From Candidatus Gemmiger excrementavium (GTDB taxonomy: Bacteria > Bacillota > Clostridia > Oscillospirales > Ruminococcaceae): a DNA stretch of 32,556 nucleotides. A program made the position numbers and the translations under genes. A model generated the notes under the pieces. The model ran no database searches. It was not told the origin of the DNA and saw only the letters and a list, made by a program, of their open reading frames with translations. The DNA is taken from the NCBI GenBank assembly GCA_019116485.1, contig DXBO01000048.1:1-32556 (forward strand), written 5' to 3'. Positions 9,501 through 17,984 of the stretch are shown piece by piece (position 1 is the stretch's first letter; every line of letters starts with the position of its first letter).

Positions 9501-10220
9501 GACCCCCATGTGCTGGTGCTGAAAAACCTGACCCCCGCCGATGTGGCCGAGAGCTGCGAGGCGCTGGTCCGGGAACTGGACGAAGCCCAGATTCTGATGC
9601 TGCCGGGCGGTTTCTCCGGAGGCGACGAGCCGGACGGCTCCGCCAAATTTATCACGGCATTCTTCCGTGCCCCCGCAGTGGCCGACGCGGTCAACCGCCT
9701 GCTGAACCAGCGCGACGGCCTGGCCCTGGGCATCTGCAACGGCTTCCAGGCTTTGATCAAGCTGGGCCTGGTTCCCTACGGCGAGATTCGCCCCATCACG
9801 GCGGAAGACCCGACCCTGACCTTCAACACCATCCACCGTCACCAGAGCATGCTGGTGCGTACCCGTGTGGCCAGCAACAAGAGCCCCTGGCTGAGCGAGT
9901 GTGATGTAAACGACGAGCACCTGATCGCCATCAGCCATGGCGAAGGCCGCTTCGTCTGCAACGACGCCCTGCTGCAGAAACTGATTGAAAACGGGCAGAT
10001 CGCTACCCAGTATGTGGACCTGAGCTGCCGTCCCACCATGGATATGCGTTACAACCCCAACGGGTCGGTGCTGGCTATCGAGGGTATTACCAGCCCCGAC
10101 GGCCGCGTGCTGGGCAAAATGGGCCACAGCGAGCGCAGCGGCGACCTGCTGTACAAAAACGTCACCGGCGACAAGTATCAGCCGATCTTTGAGGGTGGCG
10201 TCAACTACTTCAAGCTGTAA
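6534..10220 (+). CDS. purL: Phosphoribosylformylglycinamidine synthase, single-chain PurL
   Basis: PurL converts FGAR to FGAM using glutamine and ATP. The 1228-residue chain is the large one-chain form: an N-terminal PurS-like and linker region (about 1-200), two AIR-synthetase-like halves, and a C-terminal class I glutaminase. Seen motifs are YWSDHCRHTTF, ETHNHPTEIEPFGGAA, GRTGRDGIGGATGSS, NDFGAGGVSVAIGEL and GGKDSMSG. In the glutaminase domain, FPGTNCEYDTARAF, LPGGFSGGDEPDG, the nucleophile Cys1068 (LGICNGFQAL) and His1135/Glu1137 (SHGEGRF) are present. No separate purS or purQ is needed. A GGGAGG at 6521-6526 precedes the start. Confidence 0.98.
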   Translation: MVYRIYVEKKHGFDGEAQGLFHELVDLLGITRLTGLRLINRYDVEGIDEALFRQAIPTVFSEPPVDVTFDTLPEAKTVFAVEYLPGQFDQRADSASQCIQLLSQGERPDVRSARVYLLDGDLTDEDLAAIKKYVINPVEAREASLETRETLKMEFAIPTEVETLTGFTALDDAALEAFRTEKGLAMDHADIVFCQDYFKSEHRDPTITEIRLIDTYWSDHCRHTTFGTILDDVQIDDELVQAAFDRYMALREETGRDKKNRTLMDCATIGAKALKQRGILKNLDESEEINACTVKIQCDVDGEQQDWLFLFKNETHNHPTEIEPFGGAATCIGGAIRDPLSGRSYVYQAMRVTGAGDPLKPVAETMPGKLPQRKLVTTAAAGYSSYGNQIGLATGQVAELYHPGYVAKRMEIGAVVGATPASHVRREEPAPGDVVILLGGRTGRDGIGGATGSSKAHKMSSLETCGAEVQKGNAPIERKLQRLFRREDACRLIKRCNDFGAGGVSVAIGELADGLRIDLNKVTKKYEGLDGTELAISESQERMAVAVAADDAETFIGYANEENLEATIVATVTEEKRMREIWNGKAIVDLSREFLNSNGAERHANVHILPGHVWQPQWAGSTFAEKLEHLVTDLNVCSQKGLGERFDSTIGAATVLMPYGGKYQLTPTMAMAAKLPVDGETTTCSGMAWGFNPYLTEADPYRGAFLAVVESVTKLVCAGFHHKDMYLTFQEYFEHMSDDPTRWGKPLAALLGALDAQMGLGIASIGGKDSMSGSFEGLDVPPTLVSFATAIGNVKDVQSAEFKKANSSVVMLRPQYKNGLPEIASLLSVYKAVEQMIDEGKVLAAATPGYGGIAEALFKMCVGNHVGLQLSNDLNLNDLFKPAYGTVILELLDPTAGEFIGFTTVDYTLEAEGKAIDLARLQDMWEAKLEPVFPYRQKGDAVPELNYDCPMTKRVTPAVRLATPRVVIPVFPGTNCEYDTARAFRRAGGDPHVLVLKNLTPADVAESCEALVRELDEAQILMLPGGFSGGDEPDGSAKFITAFFRAPAVADAVNRLLNQRDGLALGICNGFQALIKLGLVPYGEIRPITAEDPTLTFNTIHRHQSMLVRTRVASNKSPWLSECDVNDEHLIAISHGEGRFVCNDALLQKLIENGQIATQYVDLSCRPTMDMRYNPNGSVLAIEGITSPDGRVLGKMGHSERSGDLLYKNVTGDKYQPIFEGGVNYFKL

Positions 10221-10235
10221 GAAAGGGAATTTTCC

Positions 10236-11672
10236 ATGGCACAACATGACCGTTATATCTCGCCGTTCAGCACCCGCTATGCCTCCGACGAGATGCAGTA
10301 TATCTTCTCTGACGACAACAAATTCCGCACCTGGCGCAAGCTGTGGATCGCGCTGGCCAAGGCCGAACAGAAACAGGGTCTGGCCATCACCGACGAGCAG
10401 ATCGCCGAGCTGGAAGCCAACAAGGACGACGTGAACTATGAGGACGCCATCGCCCGGGAAAAACTGGTACGCCATGATGTGATGAGCCACGTCTACGCCT
10501 ACGGCCTGCAGTGCCCCCAGGCAAAGGGCATCATCCACCTGGGCGCTACCAGCTGCTACGTGGGCGACAACACTGACGTAATCGTCATGCGCGAAGCGCT
10601 GCAGCTGGTGCGCAAGAAGATCATCGGTGTACTGGCCAACCTGGCCAAGTTTGCCGAGGAATACAAGGCCATGCCCTGCCTGGCCTACACCCATTGCCAG
10701 CCTGCCCAGCTGACCACGGTGGGCAAGCGCGCCACCCTGTGGATGAACGAGCTGTACATGGACCTGGAGGAAATCGACCACCAGATCAGCCAGCTGGCGC
10801 TGCGCGGCGTCAAGGGCACCACCGGCACCCAGGCCAGCTTCATGGAGCTGTTCAATGGGGATTCCGCCAAGGTCAAGGCGGTTGAGGCTGATGTCTGCGC
10901 CCAGATGGGCTTTGCCAAAGTGGTGCCGGTCTGCGGCCAGACCTACAGCCGCAAGGTAGACTACAACGTGCTGTCCGCCGTGGCGGGTCTGGGCCAGAGC
11001 GCCATGAAGATGGCCACCGATATCCGGCTGCTGGCCAACTTCAAGGAGATGGAGGAACCCTTTGAGAAGAACCAGATCGGTTCCTCTGCCATGCCCTACA
11101 AGCGCAACCCCATGCGGTGCGAGCGCATCTGTGCCCTGGCGCGTTACCTGATGATCGACGTGCTGAATCCCGCCGTGACCGCCGGCACCCAGTGGTTTGA
11201 GCGCACGCTGGATGATTCCGCCAACAAGCGCATCGCCATGGCGGAAGGCTTCCTGGCCGCTGACGCCATCCTGAACATTCTGCTCAACGTTTCCGACGGG
11301 TTGGTGGTCTATCCCAAGGTGGTCCGCGCCCGGGTCATGGCGGAACTGCCCTTTATGGCCAGTGAGAATATCATGATGAAGGCCGTCAAGAAGGGCGGTG
11401 ACCGCCAGGAACTGCATGAGCGTCTGCGCGAACATGCTGTGGCGGCGGCTGCCGTGGTCAAGCAGGAGGGCATGCCCAACGACATGATCGCCCGTGTGGA
11501 GGCCGACCCCGCCTTCGGTCTGAGCCGCGAGGAGATCGAAGCGGAACTCTCGCCCGAGGCTTTCACCGGCCGCGCCCCTGAACAGGTGACTGAATACCTG
11601 CGGGATGTCATTGCCCCGGTGCTGGCTGCCAACGCCGACGCTCTGGGCCAGAAAGTGGAACTGAACGTCTGA
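10236..11672 (+). CDS. purB: Adenylosuccinate lyase PurB
   Basis: PurB releases fumarate from SAICAR and from adenylosuccinate, so it acts both on the way to IMP and on the branch to AMP. The 478-residue protein has the fumarase/aspartase superfamily signature GSSAMPYKRNPMR at 282-294, with the catalytic serine loop at 283-284. The substrate-binding THCQPAQ at about 152-158 and LGATSCYVGDNTD at 102-114 are also present. It is the last gene of the purine operon, 15 bases after purL, and is followed within 35 bases by a strong terminator hairpin. Confidence 0.97.
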   Translation: MAQHDRYISPFSTRYASDEMQYIFSDDNKFRTWRKLWIALAKAEQKQGLAITDEQIAELEANKDDVNYEDAIAREKLVRHDVMSHVYAYGLQCPQAKGIIHLGATSCYVGDNTDVIVMREALQLVRKKIIGVLANLAKFAEEYKAMPCLAYTHCQPAQLTTVGKRATLWMNELYMDLEEIDHQISQLALRGVKGTTGTQASFMELFNGDSAKVKAVEADVCAQMGFAKVVPVCGQTYSRKVDYNVLSAVAGLGQSAMKMATDIRLLANFKEMEEPFEKNQIGSSAMPYKRNPMRCERICALARYLMIDVLNPAVTAGTQWFERTLDDSANKRIAMAEGFLAADAILNILLNVSDGLVVYPKVVRARVMAELPFMASENIMMKAVKKGGDRQELHERLREHAVAAAAVVKQEGMPNDMIARVEADPAFGLSREEIEAELSPEAFTGRAPEQVTEYLRDVIAPVLAANADALGQKVELNV

Positions 11673-11704
11673 TGAGCCTTTGAATCATCCCCGCAATAGC
11701 AACG

Positions 11705-11759
11705 AAACCATCCCCCCGCCGTACTGCTTTTCCGGCAGTTCAGCGGGGGGATGGTTTTT
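11705..11759. terminator. Shared terminator between convergent purB and ftsQ
   Basis: A perfect 15-pair stem (11705-11719 with 11743-11757) contains a run of six C paired with six G and flanking A-T pairs. The 23-base loop can itself fold (ACTGC with GCAGT). On the + strand it runs directly into TTTTT and then a T-rich stretch, a typical intrinsic terminator for the purine operon. On the - strand the stem lies only three bases after the ftsQ stop and ends in three T paired in the stem, so it should also stop the dcw transcript, perhaps less well. Confidence 0.9.
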
Positions 11760-11760
11760 C

Positions 11761-12987
11761 TTATTCTTCCGCCGGTTCGCTTTCGGCGGCATCGTTGTCT
11801 GTATTCTCTTCCGGTTCCGGGGTGGGCGTCGGTTCCGGCTCATCCGGCGCAAAGTAGCCCTTGATCTCGCCGTCGGTCTCCTGGTAACTTACGTCCAGCG
11901 TGCCGCTGTCGGTAGCGGAAAGCCCTTTCTCGGCATCCAGGATGGCACTGGCCGCCAGGCGAATCTTGTATTCCAGCCGGGTACTGTTGCCCAGCAACAC
12001 CTGGATGCGGTCCTGATAGGTAAAGCACACATCGCTCAGGTCCAGCACGCTCAATGCGGTCAGCCCATCCGTCAACTGGTATTCCTGCAGGTAGGTCAAC
12101 AGCTCTTCCAGAACCTGGGGTGCCGTGGGCTGGGCGCTTTCCGCCGTAGCCGTCACCGCGCCATCCAGCAGAGAGTTATAACTCTGGGGCATCAGGAACT
12201 GCCCCACCACCGGCGTAAAGTCGGTAGGCAGACTGCAGGAGAGCAGGACCAGCCCTTCCGGCTGGGACAGATCGCTGCGCAGAATTTTAAGGGTATCGCT
12301 CAAAACGATCCACCCGCCGGAGTACATACAGGCAAATTGCTCCTTTGCAGGGGTCACCTTAATCACCACCGTGCCGGGCAGCTGAATATCCACCTGTACA
12401 TCATCCAGGTAGGGGAACATTTTTTGCAGCTGAGCGGTCTTTTCCACGGTGGAGAACCCAAACAGATTACTGTTCTGTTCGATTCCCAGGGCTGTGATGA
12501 TTTCTTCCTCGGTATAAATGCCGGTGTCAGCAGGGGTGGTTCTGTCAAAGGTCTCTACCCGGAAAGCCGTTACTTTGAACAGCAGATTGACCGATACAAT
12601 GGTGCCCAGTGCCAACACCGCCAATACTCCCAGCACGCCCAGCGCCCGGCGCTGGTTGCGGCGGCGAAGCAGTTCCGCCTGGGTAACCCGGCGCTGCCTG
12701 CGGGGTGTACCGGGTGTGTACCCCGCTTTCTGCGGATTGAGTTGCTGGCCAGAATAGCGCTGCGTCCTTCCAGTCTGAGACTGAGGCCGCTGCCGGGACG
12801 CCGCAGCGCGCTGCCCGGGCTGAAGAGGCGTTGCCGGGCGCTGCCCGCTTGGTCCACGGGGTGGCTGCGGCACCTGCCCCGGTTTTTGCAAGCCCATGCG
12901 GCTGCCCAAAGAGCGTTTTGGGGGCGCAGAACGGGAAAAGGAGCCGCCCCGGGACTTTTGCTGGCGGCTGCGCTGGTCGCGTTCCAT
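11761..12987 (-). CDS. ftsQ: Cell division protein FtsQ/DivIB
   Basis: This 408-residue bitopic membrane protein has the FtsQ/DivIB layout. A long cytoplasmic tail (1-112) is rich in Gln, Arg, Pro and Ser, followed by one membrane segment at about 115-137. Next comes a POTRA-like domain at about 139-212 (ending LPGTVVIKVTP) and a larger extracellular beta domain. An acidic, Pro/Thr/Glu-rich C-terminal tail runs from about 375 to 408. In known systems DivIB binds FtsL and DivIC/FtsB and helps switch on septal wall synthesis. It is the last gene of the dcw cluster, 50 bases after murG, with AAAGGAG ahead of its ATG. The tail is much longer than in E. coli FtsQ and its sequence is of low complexity. 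Confidence 0.88.
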   Translation of the reverse strand: MERDQRSRQQKSRGGSFSRSAPPKRSLGSRMGLQKPGQVPQPPRGPSGQRPATPLQPGQRAAASRQRPQSQTGRTQRYSGQQLNPQKAGYTPGTPRRQRRVTQAELLRRRNQRRALGVLGVLAVLALGTIVSVNLLFKVTAFRVETFDRTTPADTGIYTEEEIITALGIEQNSNLFGFSTVEKTAQLQKMFPYLDDVQVDIQLPGTVVIKVTPAKEQFACMYSGGWIVLSDTLKILRSDLSQPEGLVLLSCSLPTDFTPVVGQFLMPQSYNSLLDGAVTATAESAQPTAPQVLEELLTYLQEYQLTDGLTALSVLDLSDVCFTYQDRIQVLLGNSTRLEYKIRLAASAILDAEKGLSATDSGTLDVSYQETDGEIKGYFAPDEPEPTPTPEPEENTDNDAAESEPAEE

Positions 12988-13037
12988 GTCGGGTGGCTCC
13001 TTTCGTTGCAGGTTGCGTTTTTATCTGTAAAGCATAT

Positions 13038-14153
13038 TCACTTTACAAGGTTCAGCAGTTTTTCGGTAATGTGTTCCAGGCTACGGGGGTCTCCCAGCGT
13101 TCTGGCCGCGGCGCCCATCGCACTCAGTTTTCCGGGAACAGCCAACAGTTCCTGCACCGTGTCGATGAGTTTCTGGCCTGTCAGATTTTTCTCCTCGATC
13201 ACCACCGCCGCACCGGCCTTTTCCAGTTCCAGGGCGTTGTAATACTGGTGGTTTTCTGCCACGTTGGGGCTGGGGATCAGGATGGAGGCGCGGCCCACGG
13301 CTTCCAGTTCTGCCAGCGTCAGCGCACCTGACCGGGCAATGACCAGGTCGGCGGCAGCCAGCAGCTGGGGCATATTGTTGATGTAGGGTGTGACCACCAG
13401 GTTAGGTCCGGGCGCAAAGCCCTTTTGCTTTTGCAGACGTTCAAACAGGCCTACGCCCCGCTTGCCGGTGGCGTGCAGATGCAAAACATTGGCACCCTGT
13501 TCTTTTTCCCAGGCGCAGAGATCAGCCACCACCTGATTGATGCGGTCTGCCCCCAGGCTGCCGCCGAAACTGAGAATCACGGCGCGATCCCCCGCCCCCA
13601 GTTTCTGCCTGGCGGCAGCACGATCCGCCGAGAGCACTTCGGGTCGGACCGGGTTGCCCACCACATAAGTCTTGTCCGGGGCTCCCAGTTTCTGTACGGC
13701 GTCAGCACTGGCAGCCAGCACCAAGTCCACATCCTTAGCCAACAGCTTGTTGGTCACACCGGGGAAAGCGTTCTGTTCATGAATGGCAGTCTTGATGCCC
13801 CGCTTGGCGGCGGCACGCACCACCGGACCACTGACATAACCGCCGCAGCCGATAACCAGATCAGGGTTTACTTCTTTCAAAATCTTCTGGGTGCGCGGAC
13901 CGGACAAGGCCAGGTGCCACACGGCCACAACATTGCGCACGATGTTTTCCGGGTTGAGGCGGCGCTGAAACCCGTTGATCTCAATATGATGGAAAGGATA
14001 CCCGGCCTTGGTTACCAGACCGTATTCCATGCCTTCCCGCCGTCCGGCAAAATGGATTTCGACGGACGGGTCAGCAGCTTTCAGGGCACCGGCAATGGCC
14101 AGCGCCGGGTTGATGTGACCGGCGGTGCCGCCGGCTGCAATGAGAACGCGCAT
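13038..14153 (-). CDS. murG: UDP-GlcNAc:undecaprenyl-PP-MurNAc-pentapeptide GlcNAc transferase MurG
   Basis: MurG makes lipid II from lipid I at the inner face of the membrane. The 371-residue GT-B fold protein starts with the glycine-rich loop GGTAGHINPALA (8-19). It carries HEQNAFPG at about 125-132, FGGSLGADRIN at 196-206, and the C-terminal UDP-GlcNAc site region ARSGALTLAELEAVG followed by PNVAENHQYYNA. The length is normal. It starts 21 bases after the ftsW stop with GGGGAG upstream of its ATG. It is placed between the SEDS polymerase and FtsQ, as in many Firmicutes. Confidence 0.97.
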   Translation of the reverse strand: MRVLIAAGGTAGHINPALAIAGALKAADPSVEIHFAGRREGMEYGLVTKAGYPFHHIEINGFQRRLNPENIVRNVVAVWHLALSGPRTQKILKEVNPDLVIGCGGYVSGPVVRAAAKRGIKTAIHEQNAFPGVTNKLLAKDVDLVLAASADAVQKLGAPDKTYVVGNPVRPEVLSADRAAARQKLGAGDRAVILSFGGSLGADRINQVVADLCAWEKEQGANVLHLHATGKRGVGLFERLQKQKGFAPGPNLVVTPYINNMPQLLAAADLVIARSGALTLAELEAVGRASILIPSPNVAENHQYYNALELEKAGAAVVIEEKNLTGQKLIDTVQELLAVPGKLSAMGAAARTLGDPRSLEHITEKLLNLVK

Positions 14154-14174
14154 GAGCTTCTCCCCTTTTTTTTG

Positions 14175-15467
14175 TTATGTACGCTGGTGGCGGTACACCG
14201 GGCGCTGAGGGCTCCGGCCCAGGCGACGGTCAATATCGGCCTGCTGCTGCTCTTTCTGGGCCGCCAGGCGGGCATTGCCGGCCCGGGACACACTGAGCAG
14301 TACGCCCATCTCCCCCAGCAGCAGCAGCAAGCTGGTGCCGCCCGAAGAAAAGAACGGCAGACTGATGCCTGTATTGGGCAGCAGCGCCGTGGCCACGCCA
14401 ATATGACAGAATGCCTGCCAGGCCACCTGTGCGGTGACACCAATCCCCAGCAGCGTGCCGAAGAAGTCCGGCGCGTTGAGTGCAATGAGAATGCCCTGCA
14501 CAATGAGGGCGCCGAACAGGATGATGACCGCCAAGGCGCCCACAAAACCCAGTTCCTCACACACTACCGAGAAGATAAAGTCATTTTCAGCATAGGGCAG
14601 CCACTGGTGTTTCTGCACGCTGTTGCCGATTCCCACACCGAACATACCACCGGTACAGATGGCGTAAACACTCTGGCGGGTCTGCCACAGCATATTGGCG
14701 GTATCGGTGGGGGTCAACCCCCACACACCACCCAGACGTTCCGCTGCGTAGCCCCCGCTGGAAGACAGGTAGTTATAAAAGGCAAGACCGCCTGCTGCCG
14801 CCACACCGCCGGCACCAAACAGCCACCAGCCGCCGCCCCCGGCGCAGAAAACCATGGTGCCGAAAATAGCACACATCAAAATCATGGCGGAGTTGTGGGG
14901 TTCCATTTTGAGCAGGATCAACACTGGTATCAGGGGCAATGCCGGCAAAACGATTCCGTACAGTGGATTGCCGATCTGGTCCTTGCGTTTGTCCAGTGCG
15001 TCGGCAGTGCCCAGGATGATGGCGAATTTGGCCAGTTCCGAGGGCTGCAACGACATACCACCCGGGAAATACACCCAACGGTAGCAGCCGTTGTTGTCAC
15101 TGGGCATAAACAGCGCCACCACCAGCAGAACCAGGGTGACAAAGTAAAAGGTCTCGTTGAGGTAACGCAGCGCACGGTAATTGATGCGGGATAAAAACAG
15201 CATTGCTGCAAAACCCACCACCGCCACGATTGCCTGCGGTTTGATAAAGTGGTAAATATCGCCGTATTTGGTGTAACCACTGGAATAGCTGGCGGAAAAC
15301 AGCATAATCAGCCCGTAAGCCAGCGTAATGGCCAGGGTACCTACAAAGCCCCAGGATACAGGCCCCCGTTCCGCTTTGGGCAGGCGGATAACGCGCAGCA
15401 TGCGGAGGATATTGCCCACCGAGCGGTCCAAAATGAGGGCCAGCAGGCTGGTCGTGGTATTTTGCAA
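14175..15467 (-). CDS. ftsW: SEDS peptidoglycan polymerase FtsW/SpoVE
   Basis: The 430-residue polytopic membrane protein belongs to the SEDS family, which polymerises lipid II at the septum with a partner class B PBP. Characteristic pieces are SLQPSELAK (139-147), the loop AENDFIFSVVCEELG with the likely catalytic Asp296, and LPNTGISLPFFSSGGTS near the end. The only start that agrees with a ribosome site is TTG at 15467: AAAGGAGG lies 8 bases upstream and no in-frame ATG is near. The first 36 residues form a short cytoplasmic N-terminus and the C-terminal 35 residues are basic and polar. FtsW and SpoVE cannot be told apart by sequence here. Context (mraY before, murG after) fits the division enzyme. 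Confidence 0.93.
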   Translation of the reverse strand: MQNTTTSLLALILDRSVGNILRMLRVIRLPKAERGPVSWGFVGTLAITLAYGLIMLFSASYSSGYTKYGDIYHFIKPQAIVAVVGFAAMLFLSRINYRALRYLNETFYFVTLVLLVVALFMPSDNNGCYRWVYFPGGMSLQPSELAKFAIILGTADALDKRKDQIGNPLYGIVLPALPLIPVLILLKMEPHNSAMILMCAIFGTMVFCAGGGGWWLFGAGGVAAAGGLAFYNYLSSSGGYAAERLGGVWGLTPTDTANMLWQTRQSVYAICTGGMFGVGIGNSVQKHQWLPYAENDFIFSVVCEELGFVGALAVIILFGALIVQGILIALNAPDFFGTLLGIGVTAQVAWQAFCHIGVATALLPNTGISLPFFSSGGTSLLLLLGEMGVLLSVSRAGNARLAAQKEQQQADIDRRLGRSPQRPVYRHQRT

Positions 15468-15508
15468 GGGATGGCCCTCCTTTCAGGGCGTGGGTACAGA
15501 GCTGAGGT

Positions 15509-16522
15509 TCAGACAAGGCAGATGTACAGGATGCCCAAGGCCACCCCTACCGCCGCGATCAGCGCAAAGAATCCGTCGATCTTGACCTCCCGCCAACCGC
15601 GCATCTCAAAAGCGTGGTGGATGGGAGTCATTTTGAAAATGCGTTTGCCATGGGTGAGTTTGAAGTACACCCGCTGGATGACCACTGTCATGGCGTCCCA
15701 AATATAGACAATGCCGAAGAACAGCACCAGTTCGGGCCGGTCCATAATAAAGGCCAGCGCCGTAACCAGGCCGCCGAAAAACATGCTGCCGGTATCGCCC
15801 ATAAAAACTTTGGCGGGGTAGAAATTCCAAATCAGGAATCCGGCACAGGCCCCCGCCGTGGCGGCGGCGATCAGTGAAACATGCACAAACCCCAACAGGC
15901 TGCCTGCCAGCAGGTAGCCCAGCATGGAGACAAAGGTCACGCCGGTGCACAGACCGTCCAGGCCATCGGTCAGATTGACCGCATTGACCAGGAAAATAAT
16001 CCCGAAAAAGGCGATGGGATAAAACAGCAGTCCCAGCTCCACCGTGCCGAACACCGGCAGCATGACCTGGGTGGACAGCAGCCCCAAATAGTTGAGCCCT
16101 ATCATAAAACCCACTGTAACGGCCACCTGCAATACGATCTTCTGCCAGCCGGTCAGCCCCAGATTGCGGTGTTTGATGACCTTGATAAAATCATCCAGAA
16201 AGCCGATGAGCCCCGACCCGAAAGCCAGAAACAGCACCAGCATGCCGGCAGCCAGCTGCTGCGGGCCCAGGACTTCCGGTGCTTTGCCGGAAAACATTCC
16301 CCACACAATGCCCAGGGTGGCCAGCACGCCAAAGATAAAGCCCAGCCCGCCCATAGTGGGTGTGCCGCTCTTTTTGTTGTGCCAGGTGGGGCCTTCCTCC
16401 CGGATGGTCTGGCCAAAGTGCAACCGGTGCAGCGCGGGGATCAGCAGCCAGCAGGTCACGGCGGTAAGGGCAAAGCCCCCCACCGCAGATGCCGCCAGCA
16501 TATAGGAGACAGTTTGCTCCAT
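15509..16522 (-). CDS. mraY: Phospho-MurNAc-pentapeptide translocase MraY
   Basis: MraY joins phospho-MurNAc-pentapeptide to undecaprenyl phosphate to give lipid I. From the ATG at 16522 the protein has 337 residues and about ten membrane segments. Family signatures are GPTWHNKKSGTPTMGG (44-59), the Asp pair at 110-111 (LDDFIK), NLTDGLDGL (183-191), MGDTGS (241-246) and the His-rich PIHHAFE (300-306). The frame extends 19 codons further upstream, but GGAGG at 16532-16536 sits nine bases before the chosen ATG. It follows murF by 53 bases and precedes ftsW by 41. murD, usual between mraY and ftsW, is absent. Confidence 0.96.
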   Translation of the reverse strand: MEQTVSYMLAASAVGGFALTAVTCWLLIPALHRLHFGQTIREEGPTWHNKKSGTPTMGGLGFIFGVLATLGIVWGMFSGKAPEVLGPQQLAAGMLVLFLAFGSGLIGFLDDFIKVIKHRNLGLTGWQKIVLQVAVTVGFMIGLNYLGLLSTQVMLPVFGTVELGLLFYPIAFFGIIFLVNAVNLTDGLDGLCTGVTFVSMLGYLLAGSLLGFVHVSLIAAATAGACAGFLIWNFYPAKVFMGDTGSMFFGGLVTALAFIMDRPELVLFFGIVYIWDAMTVVIQRVYFKLTHGKRIFKMTPIHHAFEMRGWREVKIDGFFALIAAVGVALGILYICLV

Positions 16523-16575
16523 GCAGTCATTCCTCCAAAAACACTTGATTCCGGGCATGACCGCACGGGGAAGCG

Positions 16576-17940
16576 TCACGCCTGGGGCAACGCAGCGTAG
16601 AATTGCTGCAGCAGTTCCTCCAGCGCCATGGCATGGCTGGCCTTGGCCAGCAGTGCATCACCGGGGCGCACGGATTGCCGTAAACATTGTAGCACCTCTT
16701 GGGCTGTTTGGCAATGCACAGTTGTTACGCCCAGGTCTTTTGCCGCCTGGGCCATGGCCGCGCTGCGCGGCCCGTAGGCGATGAGCAGGTCTACCCCGCT
16801 CTCGGCAGCCCATTGGCCGCACTGGCGGTGTCCCTCCTCACTGGCATCGCCCAGTTCCAGCATATCCCCCAGCAGGGCGATCTTGCGCGGGTTAGGCAGC
16901 TGTTCCAGCACTGAAAGCGCGGCTTTCATGCTGTCGGGGCTGGCGTTGTAGCAGTCCTCAATTACGGTAACGCCCCCCTGCTCCACAATATTCTGCCGCA
17001 TGCCGGTGGTCTGGTAGCGGGCCAGCGCTGCCGCGCAGGCAGCCGGGTCCAGCCCCAGCCGGGTAGCCGCTGCGTAAGCCGCCAGCGCATCATACACCGT
17101 ATGCAGGCCCGCCGTGGGGATGGAAACGGCAAAGTGGCCGTGTTCCTTGTCCACCAGGGTAAAGGTGGTCCCCTGCGCCCCGGTCTGTACGTCCGTCGCG
17201 CGCACATCAGCGGTTTCGGACTCTACGCCGAACCAGACGGCATGCAGACGTTCCGGCACCCGAGCGGTGGGCAGCAGGTCGTTGTCGGCATTGAGTACCA
17301 GCGGTGCGCCGTCCGGCAGCCCTGCGCAGATTTCCATCTTTGCTTTCAGTATATTCTCCCGGGTGCCGAGATTTTCCAGATGAGACACCCCGATCATCGT
17401 GATGATGGCCGCCGATGGACGGGCACAGCGGGTCAGGCGCTCGATTTCCCCCGCATGATCCATACCCATCTCCACCACGGCGTACTCGGTGGTGTCTTCC
17501 AGGCGGAACAGGGTGTTGGGGACGCCGATATCGTTGTTCTGGTTGCCCTCGGTTTTGAGGGTGTTGCCGAAAGCCGACAGCACCGCATAGCAGAACTCCT
17601 TGGTGGTGGTCTTGCCCACACTGCCGGTAACGCCGATCATGCGCGGGGTGAACAGCATGCGGTAGTTGGACGCCATGCGCACCATAGCCAGGGCGCTGTC
17701 CGGCACCACCACGGTACGCTCGGCAGGCACCCCCTCCACAGGATGATTGGCTACCACATAGGCAGCGCCGTCCCGGTAGGCCCCGGCAGCGAAGGTATGG
17801 CCGTCCACCCGTTCCCCGGGAAAGCAGATAAACACACAGCCCGGCTCCACCCGGCGGCTGTCGGTGACGACCGCATGGATGGGGATCGGCTCGGCCAGTG
17901 TCAGGCCGGCCAGCAGTTGGTTGGCTGGAATTGGTTGCAT
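16576..17940 (-). CDS. murF: UDP-MurNAc-tripeptide:D-Ala-D-Ala ligase MurF
   Basis: MurF adds D-Ala-D-Ala to complete the UDP-MurNAc-pentapeptide. The 454-residue Mur ligase has the P-loop GVTGSVGKTTTKEF (103-116), GNQNNDIGVPNTLF (132-145), a VEMGMDHAGEIERL stretch, and the MurF-like DCYNASPDSMKAAL in the C-terminal half. The last two separate it from MurE, MurD and MurC. AAGGAGG precedes the ATG. It lies 44 bases after ftsI. The usual neighbour murE is not found between ftsI and murF, so the earlier Mur ligases must be encoded elsewhere. Confidence 0.95.
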   Translation of the reverse strand: MQPIPANQLLAGLTLAEPIPIHAVVTDSRRVEPGCVFICFPGERVDGHTFAAGAYRDGAAYVVANHPVEGVPAERTVVVPDSALAMVRMASNYRMLFTPRMIGVTGSVGKTTTKEFCYAVLSAFGNTLKTEGNQNNDIGVPNTLFRLEDTTEYAVVEMGMDHAGEIERLTRCARPSAAIITMIGVSHLENLGTRENILKAKMEICAGLPDGAPLVLNADNDLLPTARVPERLHAVWFGVESETADVRATDVQTGAQGTTFTLVDKEHGHFAVSIPTAGLHTVYDALAAYAAATRLGLDPAACAAALARYQTTGMRQNIVEQGGVTVIEDCYNASPDSMKAALSVLEQLPNPRKIALLGDMLELGDASEEGHRQCGQWAAESGVDLLIAYGPRSAAMAQAAKDLGVTTVHCQTAQEVLQCLRQSVRPGDALLAKASHAMALEELLQQFYAALPQA

Positions 17941-17984
17941 AGAGAATTGCCTCCTTGTTGCAATAGCATAGAATGTGCGCGCCG

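Noticed and set aside
6231-11435. A 1734-codon open frame on the - strand opposite purD, purL and purB
   Set aside because: It lies wholly antisense to three certain genes. High GC with biased third positions keeps the opposite frame free of stops. The protein is repetitive in His, Gly and Gln and has no recognisable domain.
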